A stretch of 9,580 nt of DNA from SAR202 cluster bacterium (GTDB taxonomy: Bacteria; Chloroflexota; Dehalococcoidia; Lucifugimonadales; UBA1123), in NCBI GenBank assembly GCA_030743915.1, contig JASLRP010000389.1, positions 1 to 9,580 of the forward strand, read 5' to 3'. Positions 1 through 6,881 of the stretch are shown in pieces. Within the stretch, counting starts at the first letter, position 1. Each line of letters begins with the position of its first letter. Below the pieces are notes generated by a model, which saw only the letters and a list, made by a program, of their open reading frames with translations, did not search any database and was not told the origin of the DNA. The position numbers and the translations under genes were made by a program.

Positions 1-583
1 CGTGTTCACGAAGCTGGACGTGACCAGCGCCGACGACTGGCAGAGCGCCGTCGATCTGGCGGTAAGCCGGTTCGGCAAGCTGGATATTCTCGTGAACAAT
101 GCCGGCATTTATGACCGGGCGACCGTCGAGGAGACCACTGAAGAGGTGTGGGACCGCGTTCTGGACATCAACGCCAAGGGCGTGTTTCTGGGCAGCAAGT
201 CGGCCATCGGGGCCATGAGAGACGCAGGCGGAGGCTCAATCGTCAACATATCGTCCACGGCGGGACTGATGGGCAGCACTGTATCTTCTGCATACAACGC
301 CTCCAAGGGCGCGGTGCGGTTGCTGACCAAGGCCACAGCCGTCCAATACGGACCGGAGAAAATACGAGCCAACTCCGTCCATCCCGGCCCCATAGACACG
401 GAAATGGTGAAGCAGGTGTTTCTCGATGAGTCGTTGAAGGAAGAACGTCTATCGGCCATACCGGCAGGGCGTTTCGGCAGGGCCGAGGAGGTTGCGAACT
501 GCGTCCTGTTCCTCGCCTCGGATGAAGCATCGTATATGACGGGCAGTGAACTGGTGGTGGATGGAGGCTGGACCGCTCAGTAG
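1..583 (+). CDS. SDR-family NAD(P)-dependent oxidoreductase, 5'-truncated by the window edge
   Basis: This is the C-terminal about 193 residues of a classical short-chain dehydrogenase/reductase, a cytosolic NAD(P)-dependent alcohol/ketone oxidoreductase related to FabG. The visible part begins at the LDVTS strand that normally follows the Rossmann glycine motif, so roughly 55-60 residues including the TGxxxGIG cofactor loop lie upstream of the window. Counting from the codon at position 2, I see the NNAG motif (32-35), the IN of the catalytic Asn region (57-58), the NISS motif with the likely catalytic Ser at 85, and the active-site YNASK with Tyr98 and Lys102 at the classical 13-residue Ser-Tyr spacing. 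The PGP segment (128-130) and the VVDGGW ending are typical of the family. The GTG at position 2 is an internal codon rather than a convincing start. The substrate cannot be told from sequence. The next gene, 204 bases downstream on the same strand, is an aminotransferase, so a shared pathway is possible but unproven. Confidence 0.93.
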   Translation, partial: VFTKLDVTSADDWQSAVDLAVSRFGKLDILVNNAGIYDRATVEETTEEVWDRVLDINAKGVFLGSKSAIGAMRDAGGGSIVNISSTAGLMGSTVSSAYNASKGAVRLLTKATAVQYGPEKIRANSVHPGPIDTEMVKQVFLDESLKEERLSAIPAGRFGRAEEVANCVLFLASDEASYMTGSELVVDGGWTAQ

Positions 584-623
584 GTATTTTGTATTTGCTT
601 AAATGCAGGTCGAAGCCCATTAC

Positions 624-710
624 GCCATACCGAGCGGAACGAAGTATCTGGTCGTTGCAATCCAACGGTTGTTTTGCATCGCGAGATTCTTCGGCTGCGG
701 CCTCAGATAG
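624..710. repeat. Intergenic inverted-repeat element, copy A
   Basis: The left arm (about 624-654, core GAGCGGAACGAAGTATCTGG) matches the left arms of copies B and C in this window. The right arm (about 681-710, with AGATTCTTCGGC and CTCAGA) matches the right arm of copy C. The two arms are roughly inverse complements of each other, so the transcript could form an imperfect hairpin. It is the most degraded of the three copies. It fills most of the 204-base gap between the SDR and aminotransferase genes, and I see no convincing terminator or promoter in the rest of that gap. Confidence 0.7.
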
Positions 711-772
711 GCGATGGGGTGAGCGGCCCCAATATGACCCTCTTTAGTTAATCAGTCGTAAATCAGAGACTT

Positions 773-779
773 GAAGGAG
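773..779 (+). promoter_or_regulatory. Ribosome binding site of the aminotransferase
   Basis: GAAGGAG lies 8 bases before the ATG at 788. It fixes that start codon and supports translation independent of the upstream SDR gene. Confidence 0.8.
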
Positions 780-787
780 TCGCCCAA

Positions 788-2122
788 ATGACCAACCAGG
801 AAAATCTTCAGCGGGAAATCGACCAGTACGTATCCAGGACTCCCAGGTCTCGTGACCTTCAGGCCAACGCGGAACAATATCTGCCTGGCGGAAGCTCCCG
901 CGGCACCGCCTACTTCGGGCCGTACCCTCACTTCATCGAGCGGGGCGAGGGTCATTATATGATTGACGCCGACGGCAACAAGATTCTGGATTTCATGATA
1001 AACGCCACCAGCCTGATTCTGGGGCACGCGCACCCGGACATTGTGGCCGCCCTCCAGGAGCAAGCCGCCAAGGGGACAGCATTCACCGGCCCCACCGAGG
1101 CCCAGGTCCGTTTGGCCAAGATTCTCACCGACCGCATCCCCTCGATGGACACCGTGCGGTTCACCAACTCCGGCACCGAGGGCACGCTGATGTCCATTCG
1201 CGCCGCCCGCGCCTTCACCGGCAAGCACAAGATCGCCAAGTTCGAGGGCGGATACCACGGCTCCCACGAGTACGTCGCCGTCAGTGTTCACCCTCCTCTG
1301 GAGAAGCTTGATCCAGCAGGCCCCACGCCCATACCTGAGCATCCCGGAATGCCTCCCAGCGTCCTGGAAGACGTCATCGTCCTGCCCTACAACGACCTGG
1401 AATGGTGTGAGCGCGTTCTGCGGGAGAACGCGAGCGATCTTGCATGCCTCATCATGGAGCCTGTGGTCTCGTCCTTCGGCTACCTCCCGGCGCAGAAGGA
1501 GTTCCTTCAGGGCCTGCGCGATCTGACAACCGAGCTTGGCATCATCCTCATCTTTGATGAGGTGCAGAGCCTCAGAATCGCCCCAGGCGGAGCGCAGGAG
1601 ACGCTGGGAGTGGTCCCCGACATGACCTCGCTGGGCAAGATAATCGGCGGAGGCTTGGCAGTCGGGGCCTTCGGAGGACGTCAGGACCTTATGGACCAGT
1701 TGAACCCTACGTCCGGCGCGACCATCGCCCATGCCGGCACCTTCAACGCAAACCCCATGACAATGGTGGCCGGCGAAGTGGCGATGAACCACCTGACGCC
1801 AGAAGCGTACGACCGAATGAACTCTCTGGGCGAGGAGTTGAGGGCCAAGCTGAGGGCCGTGTTCGACGAGTTCGAGGTTGCGGCGCAGGTCACGGGCATC
1901 GGATCGCTGTTCGGCATCCACTTTACTGAAGAGGAGATTGTCGATTACCGCAACGTCATCCGAGGCGATGGCCAGATGCGCCGTGCGCTGTTTACCGGAC
2001 TGCTGAACGAGGGCATCCTGCTCCAGACCGGAACCGCCGGAGCGCTAAACACCCTGACCACCGAGTCAGAAATCGACGCCCTGGTGGACACAACCCGCAA
2101 GGTTGTCCAGCGCGTGCGGTAG
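788..2122 (+). CDS. PLP-dependent class III aminotransferase, glutamate-1-semialdehyde 2,1-aminomutase-like
   Basis: The 444-residue protein is a fold-type I PLP enzyme of the class III (omega) aminotransferase group, closest in layout to glutamate-1-semialdehyde aminomutase. Visible landmarks are YLPGG near residues 31-35, NSGTEG (127-132) binding the PLP phosphate, GGYHGSHEY (154-162) with the ring-stacking aromatic, FDEVQ (256-260) with Asp257 contacting the pyridine nitrogen, and SLGKIIGGG (281-289) with the Schiff-base lysine at Lys284. Length matches the family (about 430-450). The ATG at 788 has a strong GAAGGAG 8 bases upstream. Features of true HemL are altered: the usual DEVMTGFR is DEVQSLRI here, and the GTLSGNP segment reads GTFNANP. 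No heme genes are nearby. I therefore read it as a paralogue acting on another amino or keto substrate, possibly with the neighbouring SDR enzyme. Automated pipelines may label it hemL. The class assignment is firm; the substrate is unknown. Confidence 0.93.
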   Translation: MTNQENLQREIDQYVSRTPRSRDLQANAEQYLPGGSSRGTAYFGPYPHFIERGEGHYMIDADGNKILDFMINATSLILGHAHPDIVAALQEQAAKGTAFTGPTEAQVRLAKILTDRIPSMDTVRFTNSGTEGTLMSIRAARAFTGKHKIAKFEGGYHGSHEYVAVSVHPPLEKLDPAGPTPIPEHPGMPPSVLEDVIVLPYNDLEWCERVLRENASDLACLIMEPVVSSFGYLPAQKEFLQGLRDLTTELGIILIFDEVQSLRIAPGGAQETLGVVPDMTSLGKIIGGGLAVGAFGGRQDLMDQLNPTSGATIAHAGTFNANPMTMVAGEVAMNHLTPEAYDRMNSLGEELRAKLRAVFDEFEVAAQVTGIGSLFGIHFTEEEIVDYRNVIRGDGQMRRALFTGLLNEGILLQTGTAGALNTLTTESEIDALVDTTRKVVQRVR

Positions 2123-2164
2123 GTCAAGCCAAACGTTTTCAGGGTTCAGGCGTCAGGACACTCG

Positions 2165-2253
2165 CCACTCTGAGCCAAAGCGAAGTGTCTGGCCGCGCGT
2201 GGGACCATTGTGGACCCGCAAGCGACCAGATGCTTCACTCTGTTCAGCATGGC
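2165..2253. repeat. Intergenic inverted-repeat element, copy B
   Basis: The left arm (about 2165-2198, core CTGAGCCAAAGCGAAGTGTC followed by TGGCCGC) and the right arm (about 2222-2253, GCGACCAGATGCTTCACTCT followed by GTTCAGCATGG) are imperfect inverse complements over about 28 bases. They enclose a spacer of about 23 bases. It lies between the convergent 3' ends of the aminotransferase and SEC-C genes. The arms would form a long hairpin in transcripts from either side. No T-tract follows on either strand, so it is not a standard rho-independent terminator, although it could still stabilise 3' ends. Confidence 0.8.
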
Positions 2254-2300
2254 GATTGAAGGCCCTGTAACAAGCTTCAAATTGCAGAAACGGGAGCGGT

Positions 2301-4703
2301 TTAACCCCCGCAGCAGCGTTTGTACTTTTTCCCGCTGCCGCAGGGACAGGGCTGGTTGCGCCCGACCTTGGTAGCGCGCGCAGATTCCTGGCGTTCTGGC
2401 GCCCACGGGTTGCGATCCGATTCTGCGCGCTGCCTGGGTCTGTTGCGTGTGTCAGACATTTTTCCGTAGCGGAACAGTTGGAACATCTGGTCCAGGTCGC
2501 CTGGAGGCCCCTGCGGTGGCGCTGTGGCCTGTTGGCTCGATTGGTTGGGCGTCTTAAACAGCTCGATGCGATGTCCGATGGCATCTTCGATCCTTGATGA
2601 CAGCATCACGAGGCTGTCAAAAACCTCTCGACTCTGGCGTTCGTCCGTGGCAGGGTCTCGGCACAGATTCACGAGATTTTCCAGATGAGGCAACGCCTCC
2701 CAGAAACGTCCCTCCTCGATGAGAATTCCTGCCAATACATGGATCGCGTCAATCTCTTTGGGATTGAGCCGCATGGCTTCCTTGAGGTACGGAACAGCCA
2801 GGTCAGGCCTCAGACCGTTGCGCAGCATGTTTCCCATACGCAGTTGGAGAGTCGGGTTTTCAGGGTTGCGCTCCAACTGCCCGATCAGGTAATGGTATGC
2901 CTCAGACAGATTGCGGAAGCTCCTGCCTCCGGTGAACGCAATGCGACCGGGAGGAGCAAGATAGCTGTCGACGGGGTTCTCCGTCTCTTCCATATCTCCC
3001 ATCATCGCAGACTTCATGAGTTCCGCGGTCATGATAATGGAAGACTCAGAGGTGAACCGGTAGGTCTCCAGGCTTCCGCACCCTTTGCACTGAACGATCT
3101 GATTGGCGGCAAAATCCGCAATGCGCTGGGCCACTTGTACCTTGTCCAACTGGTAGTGATAGGTGCGGTTACAGTTTGTGCATTGCAATGGCACCGGCGG
3201 ATGCAATCCTTCAATGCCGCTCAGTGGATCGTCAGACTCCTTCATGAGAGACTCCATCGTTTCTGGCGTCTCTCTATCTACAATCGGTATGCGTTTGACG
3301 GACTCGTCATCTTCAAGCCCGTGTAACTCCGCAAGGAGCCGTATGGCGCCGCCCAGTTGGTCCTCTCCTGCGCGCCATTCACGTAACAGCGGCTCTAAGA
3401 AACTCTGGGACCCGATCTCCTCCATTGTGTGGATGAGAAAACTGGAGAAAGGCTGGGACATGTAGCTCTCAAAATGTTTCAGCAAAAGCAGGGTTGCGTC
3501 TTCTGTGGGATGGAGTCTCAATAGAGCGAACTTTTGAGGTGTGGGTGGTTTTTCGCTCCACTCTTTCAGAATGGCCGCCGCCGATTCGGGGTCCGCGAAC
3601 ATCAATGATTCGAGACCGTCCAAATCGTCTGCAATGGGGTCGCCGAAATCGCCAGCCTGAGCGTCCTGAAAAAACAGGTGTCGGTCTGGAGTCCTCAATG
3701 CTTCCAGAACACGATATGCATAGGCGGCGTAGGTGGAATCTTCATCCAGAGCATTCCGAAACACTGAGAGCGTGTCCTTCGGTTCCTCTTCCTCAAGAGT
3801 CGCGATGACGTCAGCGTCTATGTCTTCGCGTTTCCATTTCCTCATGGTCAGGTATTTCCACAGCTTCGTGGCATCTGGTTTGTTCGCCAACCCTTTAAGA
3901 CAGGCCGTGTCTCTGAACACACCGAGAGCGCACGCAATCAGCAGTTGGGCTTCGCTGTGTTGGCCCGTCTCTGTAATCTCCAACGCTGCCGAAATGCGTT
4001 CCCGTGCCTTTCGAAGTTCGGTGGTAAGTAGTGGAAACTGGGTGTCCTGGAGCGCGTATGATTCTGTGGTGGCAGTCAGGGCTTCCCGCAATAGCTGTTG
4101 AGCTTCCGCAAGGGAGCGCGCATTACTTATAGAGGGGATGTTAATTCCCCATGACTTCTCATAGTCCTGTGCTATCTGTTGCGCATAACTCTCGTCAGGG
4201 TCCTCTATCATGGCGTAGATATCATCGACGTTGCATACCTGTGCCAGAGCCTGAACGTCAAACTCTTCTTCGTCGGGCCGCTCGAGGTATCGTGAGAAGA
4301 TGAATTCGGCGGCCGCGTCAGTGTCAGGCAGATCGCGGAGCAACCGTTCGACCGACAGGTCGCCCAGGAGTTCTTTGGCAGGAACTGTTCCATTGCGAAG
4401 CAGAATGTTAACGATGGACGCCTTTTGAGAATCCGCCGCTCCATTTGTAAGGAACTGATGAAGGACCTCTACTCCCTTATTTGACACCGCCACATCTACC
4501 AGACCATCGATAAGGACATCAGCAACAGTCTCGGATGCCTGGGGAAGAAACTCGATAGCCTGATGCGCGGCTTCAGGATAGAGTTTCAGGATATGGTCTG
4601 CGGCCCATTCCTGCACGCCCGTGGACTGATGATGCTCCATCAGGTCCCACAAAGTGGAGAGGTCCCAGATGTAAGTTGGCCTGCTGTGCGTTGAGGTCGC
4701 CAT
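2301..4703 (-). CDS. Large helical-repeat/TPR protein with zinc-ribbon-like insert and C-terminal SEC-C motif
   Basis: This 800-residue, apparently soluble protein shows no signal peptide or membrane segment. Residues 1-470 are leucine- and acid-rich short helices resembling HEAT/ARM-type repeats. Residues 508-542 hold CxxC (Cys508, Cys511) and CxxC (Cys539, Cys542), a likely zinc ribbon. Residues about 598-680 look like TPR units (NPTLQLRMGNMLRNG, LNPKEIDAIHVLAG). After a low-complexity Gln/Pro/Arg linker (about 718-778) the protein ends with GRNQPCPCGSGKKYKRCCGG (781-800), a canonical SEC-C motif with Cys786, Cys788, Cys797 and Cys798. SEC-C is the zinc-binding tail of SecA and of many uncharacterised proteins; here it is not attached to a SecA motor. 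The ATG at 4703 is preceded by AAGGTGA (4707-4713). The gene is transcribed away from the hydrolase at 4886 and looks less GC-rich by eye than its neighbours. A scaffold or protein-quality role is only a guess. Confidence 0.92.
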   Translation of the reverse strand: MATSTHSRPTYIWDLSTLWDLMEHHQSTGVQEWAADHILKLYPEAAHQAIEFLPQASETVADVLIDGLVDVAVSNKGVEVLHQFLTNGAADSQKASIVNILLRNGTVPAKELLGDLSVERLLRDLPDTDAAAEFIFSRYLERPDEEEFDVQALAQVCNVDDIYAMIEDPDESYAQQIAQDYEKSWGINIPSISNARSLAEAQQLLREALTATTESYALQDTQFPLLTTELRKARERISAALEITETGQHSEAQLLIACALGVFRDTACLKGLANKPDATKLWKYLTMRKWKREDIDADVIATLEEEEPKDTLSVFRNALDEDSTYAAYAYRVLEALRTPDRHLFFQDAQAGDFGDPIADDLDGLESLMFADPESAAAILKEWSEKPPTPQKFALLRLHPTEDATLLLLKHFESYMSQPFSSFLIHTMEEIGSQSFLEPLLREWRAGEDQLGGAIRLLAELHGLEDDESVKRIPIVDRETPETMESLMKESDDPLSGIEGLHPPVPLQCTNCNRTYHYQLDKVQVAQRIADFAANQIVQCKGCGSLETYRFTSESSIIMTAELMKSAMMGDMEETENPVDSYLAPPGRIAFTGGRSFRNLSEAYHYLIGQLERNPENPTLQLRMGNMLRNGLRPDLAVPYLKEAMRLNPKEIDAIHVLAGILIEEGRFWEALPHLENLVNLCRDPATDERQSREVFDSLVMLSSRIEDAIGHRIELFKTPNQSSQQATAPPQGPPGDLDQMFQLFRYGKMSDTRNRPRQRAESDRNPWAPERQESARATKVGRNQPCPCGSGKKYKRCCGG

Positions 4704-4745
4704 ATGTCACCTTATGAATGTTCCGATGCTGCCTCGCTGGGAAGG

Positions 4746-4774
4746 ACAGTAGCATCGTGTGTCAATTCAGTCAA
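4746..4774 (-). promoter_or_regulatory. Candidate sigma-70-type promoter of the SEC-C gene
   Basis: Read on the minus strand, TTGACT (4774-4769) is followed by a 17-base spacer and TACTGT (4751-4746). A TGC directly before the -10 gives an extended -10 element. Transcription would start near 4739, leaving a leader of about 36 bases before the ATG. A second TTGAC lies just inside the spacer, making a direct repeat ATTGAC-TGA-ATTGAC. The -10 is weak, so this is tentative. Confidence 0.35.
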
Positions 4775-4871
4775 TCCTGACGATACGTTGCGGTGAACGC
4801 TGTTATCATCCTAGCGGCAAACGTTTCCAGAACCGAACTAAAGCATCCACGAATCTGTTCCAATACCAGGC

Positions 4872-4877
4872 AAGGAG
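4872..4877 (+). promoter_or_regulatory. Ribosome binding site deciding the hydrolase start
   Basis: AAGGAG ends 8 bases before the ATG at 4886. No comparable site precedes the in-frame GTG at 4793, so translation most likely begins at 4886. Confidence 0.8.
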
Positions 4878-4885
4878 CAAGCCCA

Positions 4886-5662
4886 ATGCCGCACGCCGAC
4901 AGCAACGGAGTCAAGATTCACTATCACGTTGAGGGCGACGGGCCTGCGATTATCCTCCAGCATGGATTCAGCGGGAACCTGCATGGCTGGGAGTCTGCTG
5001 GATACGTCGATGCGCTGAAGCAGGGCTACACCCTCATCCTGGCGGACACTCGCGGCCACGGTCAGAGCGACAAACCTCACGATGTCGAGTCCTACGACAT
5101 GAAACTGAAGTCTGACGATGTGGTGGCGGCGCTGGACGATCTGGGCATCGACAAGGCCCACTACATAGGCTACTCGCTGGGAGGCAGAACGGGATACGGC
5201 GTGGCGAAATACGCGCCGGAACGCTTCCGATCCATCATCATCGGCGGGATGCACCCCTACGGCTCGTCAGGTGGCAACGCGGGAGTGGATGAGCGCATCG
5301 GGATTCTTGAGCAGGGGATCGAGGAGTACGTCGCCTACCTGGAGTCCGGCATGTGGGGACCGATGACTCCCGATGAGCGAGCACAGATGCTTCAGAACGA
5401 TCCGCAGGCGCTGATCGCCTCGTCTATCGAACTTCGAGATTTCCAGGGCATTGAGGACGTTCTGCCATCCATGACCATGCCGTGTTTGCTGTTGGTAGGC
5501 GAGGAGGATTTTCTGTACGAGGGCGTCACCCGTTGCGTGAAGGACATGCCCAACGCCACGATGGTCTCATTCCCAGGTCAGGATCACGGACAGACCTTCC
5601 AGAGAAGTGATTTGACCTTGCCTCATATCACCGAGTTTCTTGAGAAATGCACAGGACGTTAG
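4886..5662 (+). CDS. Alpha/beta-fold hydrolase
   Basis: The 258-residue cytosolic protein belongs to the alpha/beta-hydrolase superfamily (esterase, lactonase or haloperoxidase-like group). Residues 25-30 (QHGFSG) form the HG oxyanion-hole motif. DTRGHGQSDKP (54-64) is the typical strand-4 loop. The nucleophile elbow GYSLGG (95-100) places Ser97 as nucleophile. VGEEDFL (204-210) supplies the acid, probably Asp208, and QDHGQTF (232-238) supplies His234. The triad is therefore intact. The reading frame extends upstream to a GTG at 4793, but the extra 31 residues are unlike the family, and an AAGGAG sits 8 bases before the ATG at 4886. The gene is divergent from the SEC-C gene and convergent with the ureohydrolase, whose stop lies 7 bases beyond. 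The substrate cannot be inferred. No lid-domain signature or partner gene narrows it. Confidence 0.92.
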   Translation: MPHADSNGVKIHYHVEGDGPAIILQHGFSGNLHGWESAGYVDALKQGYTLILADTRGHGQSDKPHDVESYDMKLKSDDVVAALDDLGIDKAHYIGYSLGGRTGYGVAKYAPERFRSIIIGGMHPYGSSGGNAGVDERIGILEQGIEEYVAYLESGMWGPMTPDERAQMLQNDPQALIASSIELRDFQGIEDVLPSMTMPCLLLVGEEDFLYEGVTRCVKDMPNATMVSFPGQDHGQTFQRSDLTLPHITEFLEKCTGR

Positions 5663-5669
5663 CTGAATC

Positions 5670-6659
5670 TCACCCTTGCGACCGCTGCCACGCCAGGGCG
5701 CTGATAGCCTCCAGGGCGATGCGGTGTCCGGCCTCGGCTGTTATGGCTCCGGGGCCATCGTAAGGGGGCGAGACTTCCACGACGTCCACAGCCACCAGTT
5801 TCACCGAGCTTGAGATGCGGCGCACCGCCCTCAACAGATCCGTTGACGACAGGCCGCCCGGCTCTGGAGTGCCGGTTCCGGGGGCGAAGGCCGGGTCGAG
5901 CACGTCAACATCCACCGACAGGTATATGTACTCCGGGCCATCCAGAGCTTCTGCGATGGCCTCGTCCACCACCTCATCGAAGTCGCGGGTCTCGATTTCG
6001 GACATGGGGTGCCAGCGCATGCCCTGATCTCGCATCCAGTCGAACAGAGTCGCCGGAGGCCAGTACCCCCGAAGTCCCATCTGGACGAAGTTCCGGCCCG
6101 GAATCGCGCCGCTCTCGATGAGCCTGCGCATGGGACTGCCGTGAGAGATCAGTGTTCCGCCGTAGCTGCTGTCGCCCGTGTCGGCGTGGGCGTCGAAATG
6201 CACCATCCCGACCTTTCCATAACCGTAATGCTGGGCCACAGCCGTCGCGGCAGGGAGCGTGATGGAATGGTCGCCTCCCAGAATTATAGGCACGGTCCCC
6301 GCCTGCACCGCGTGCAGTGTCTTCATCCGGACAGCATCGTGAGCCATATCCAGATTGCTGGGTGGGCAGTAGGCGTCCCCGAAGTCCACGATGTTCAACA
6401 CCTGGGTCGGATAGACTCCCAAACCCTGGTGGTAAAGCTGATCGTTCGGGCTGCCGAAGTACCCCGCCTGACGTATGGCCCGAGGCCCGAACCTGGCTCC
6501 CGGTCGATTCACCACGCCCATATCAACAGGGGCGCCGAGAATGGCAACGTCGGCCCCGGACTCTCTTAGCTCTTCGGGCGTCTCGACATAGGGTGAGAAC
6601 AGATACGTCGGGATGCCCATAAAGGCGGGATGGGCGCCGGATCGTTGTCGGTTGGTCAT
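5670..6659 (-). CDS. Agmatinase/arginase-family ureohydrolase
   Basis: The 329-residue enzyme belongs to the ureohydrolase family, which uses two Mn(II) ions (Ni in some guanidinases) to hydrolyse guanidino compounds and release urea. All metal ligands are visible: His131 in GGDHS (128-132), Asp156, His158 and Asp160 in DAHAD, and Asp250 and Asp252 in SVDVDVLDP (248-256). The N-terminal GAPVDMGVVNRPGARFGP (42-59) and the GTGTPEPGG segment (261-269) are typical of the agmatinase branch, as is SHGSPMRR (172-179). Agmatine to putrescine plus urea is the default guess, but guanidinobutyrate, guanidinopropionate and guanidine hydrolases share these motifs, and no polyamine genes are nearby. The start at 6659 has only a weak GAG-containing Shine-Dalgarno; the next Met (residue 14) has none. 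The gene is tail to tail with the hydrolase and has no visible terminator between them. Confidence 0.93.
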   Translation of the reverse strand: MTNRQRSGAHPAFMGIPTYLFSPYVETPEELRESGADVAILGAPVDMGVVNRPGARFGPRAIRQAGYFGSPNDQLYHQGLGVYPTQVLNIVDFGDAYCPPSNLDMAHDAVRMKTLHAVQAGTVPIILGGDHSITLPAATAVAQHYGYGKVGMVHFDAHADTGDSSYGGTLISHGSPMRRLIESGAIPGRNFVQMGLRGYWPPATLFDWMRDQGMRWHPMSEIETRDFDEVVDEAIAEALDGPEYIYLSVDVDVLDPAFAPGTGTPEPGGLSSTDLLRAVRRISSSVKLVAVDVVEVSPPYDGPGAITAEAGHRIALEAISALAWQRSQG

Positions 6660-6699
6660 AGTTCACGTCTCAGTTTTGGATCGGGAGTCGGCGGGGCAC

Positions 6700-6708
6700 A
6701 TGATACCA
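6700..6708 (-). promoter_or_regulatory. Candidate extended -10 promoter of the ureohydrolase
   Basis: On the minus strand TGGTATCAT reads as TGn plus TATCAT, five of six matches to the -10 consensus. It is about 41 bases upstream of the ATG at 6659. No good -35 hexamer is found at 16-18 bases, which extended -10 promoters can tolerate. Tentative. Confidence 0.3.
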
Positions 6709-6750
6709 CAGACGTTCATTCTGCCATGCAATGCGAGGCAAAAAGTCGTC

Positions 6751-6840
6751 GCCATGCTGAGCGAGAGCGAAGCATCTGGTCGCGCGCAAAACAGGCGTCG
6801 CAGTTCTTCGGCCAGATTCTTCGCGGCGGCTCAGAATGGA
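6751..6840. repeat. Intergenic inverted-repeat element, copy C
   Basis: The left arm (6751-6784, GCCATGCTGAGCGAGAGCGA then AGCATCTGGTCGC) is inverse-complementary, with mismatches, to the right arm (6810-6840, GGCCAGATTCTTCGCGGCGG then CTCAGAATGGA). The left-arm core AGCGAAGCATCTGGTCGC closely matches the reverse complement of the right arm of copy B, and the right arm resembles that of copy A. It occupies the centre of the 222-base gap between the response regulator stop (6882) and the ureohydrolase start (6659), both on the minus strand. Short open frames over it are products of the repeat, not genes. Confidence 0.78.
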
Positions 6841-6881
6841 CAGTTCTGAAGGCTGAACATCCGAATGCTGACAGCTAACCG

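Noticed and set aside
715..731. TGGGG/CCCCA hairpin before the aminotransferase
   Set aside because: It has only 5 base pairs with a 7-base loop and no T-tract, so it is not supported as a terminator or operator.
752..1921. 389-codon open frame on the minus strand
   Set aside because: It is antisense to the aminotransferase, whose motifs are clear in the plus frame. The minus translation is rich in Gly, Val, His and Gln without recognisable motifs, as expected of a shadow in GC-rich coding DNA.
2685..3326. 213-codon plus-strand open frame
   Set aside because: It lies inside the SEC-C gene on the other strand, covering its TPR and zinc-ribbon coding region; no motif of its own.
4793..4885. 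GTG at 4793 as hydrolase start
   Set aside because: There is no ribosome binding site before it, and the extra 31 residues are unlike the family; the ATG at 4886 has AAGGAG at 8 bases.
6009..6569. 186-codon plus-strand open frame
   Set aside because: It is antisense to the metal-binding core of the ureohydrolase.
6613..6878. Short plus-strand open frames over the gap after the ureohydrolase
   Set aside because: They translate the palindromic repeat (copy C) and overlap the ureohydrolase start; such peptides are typical repeat artefacts.
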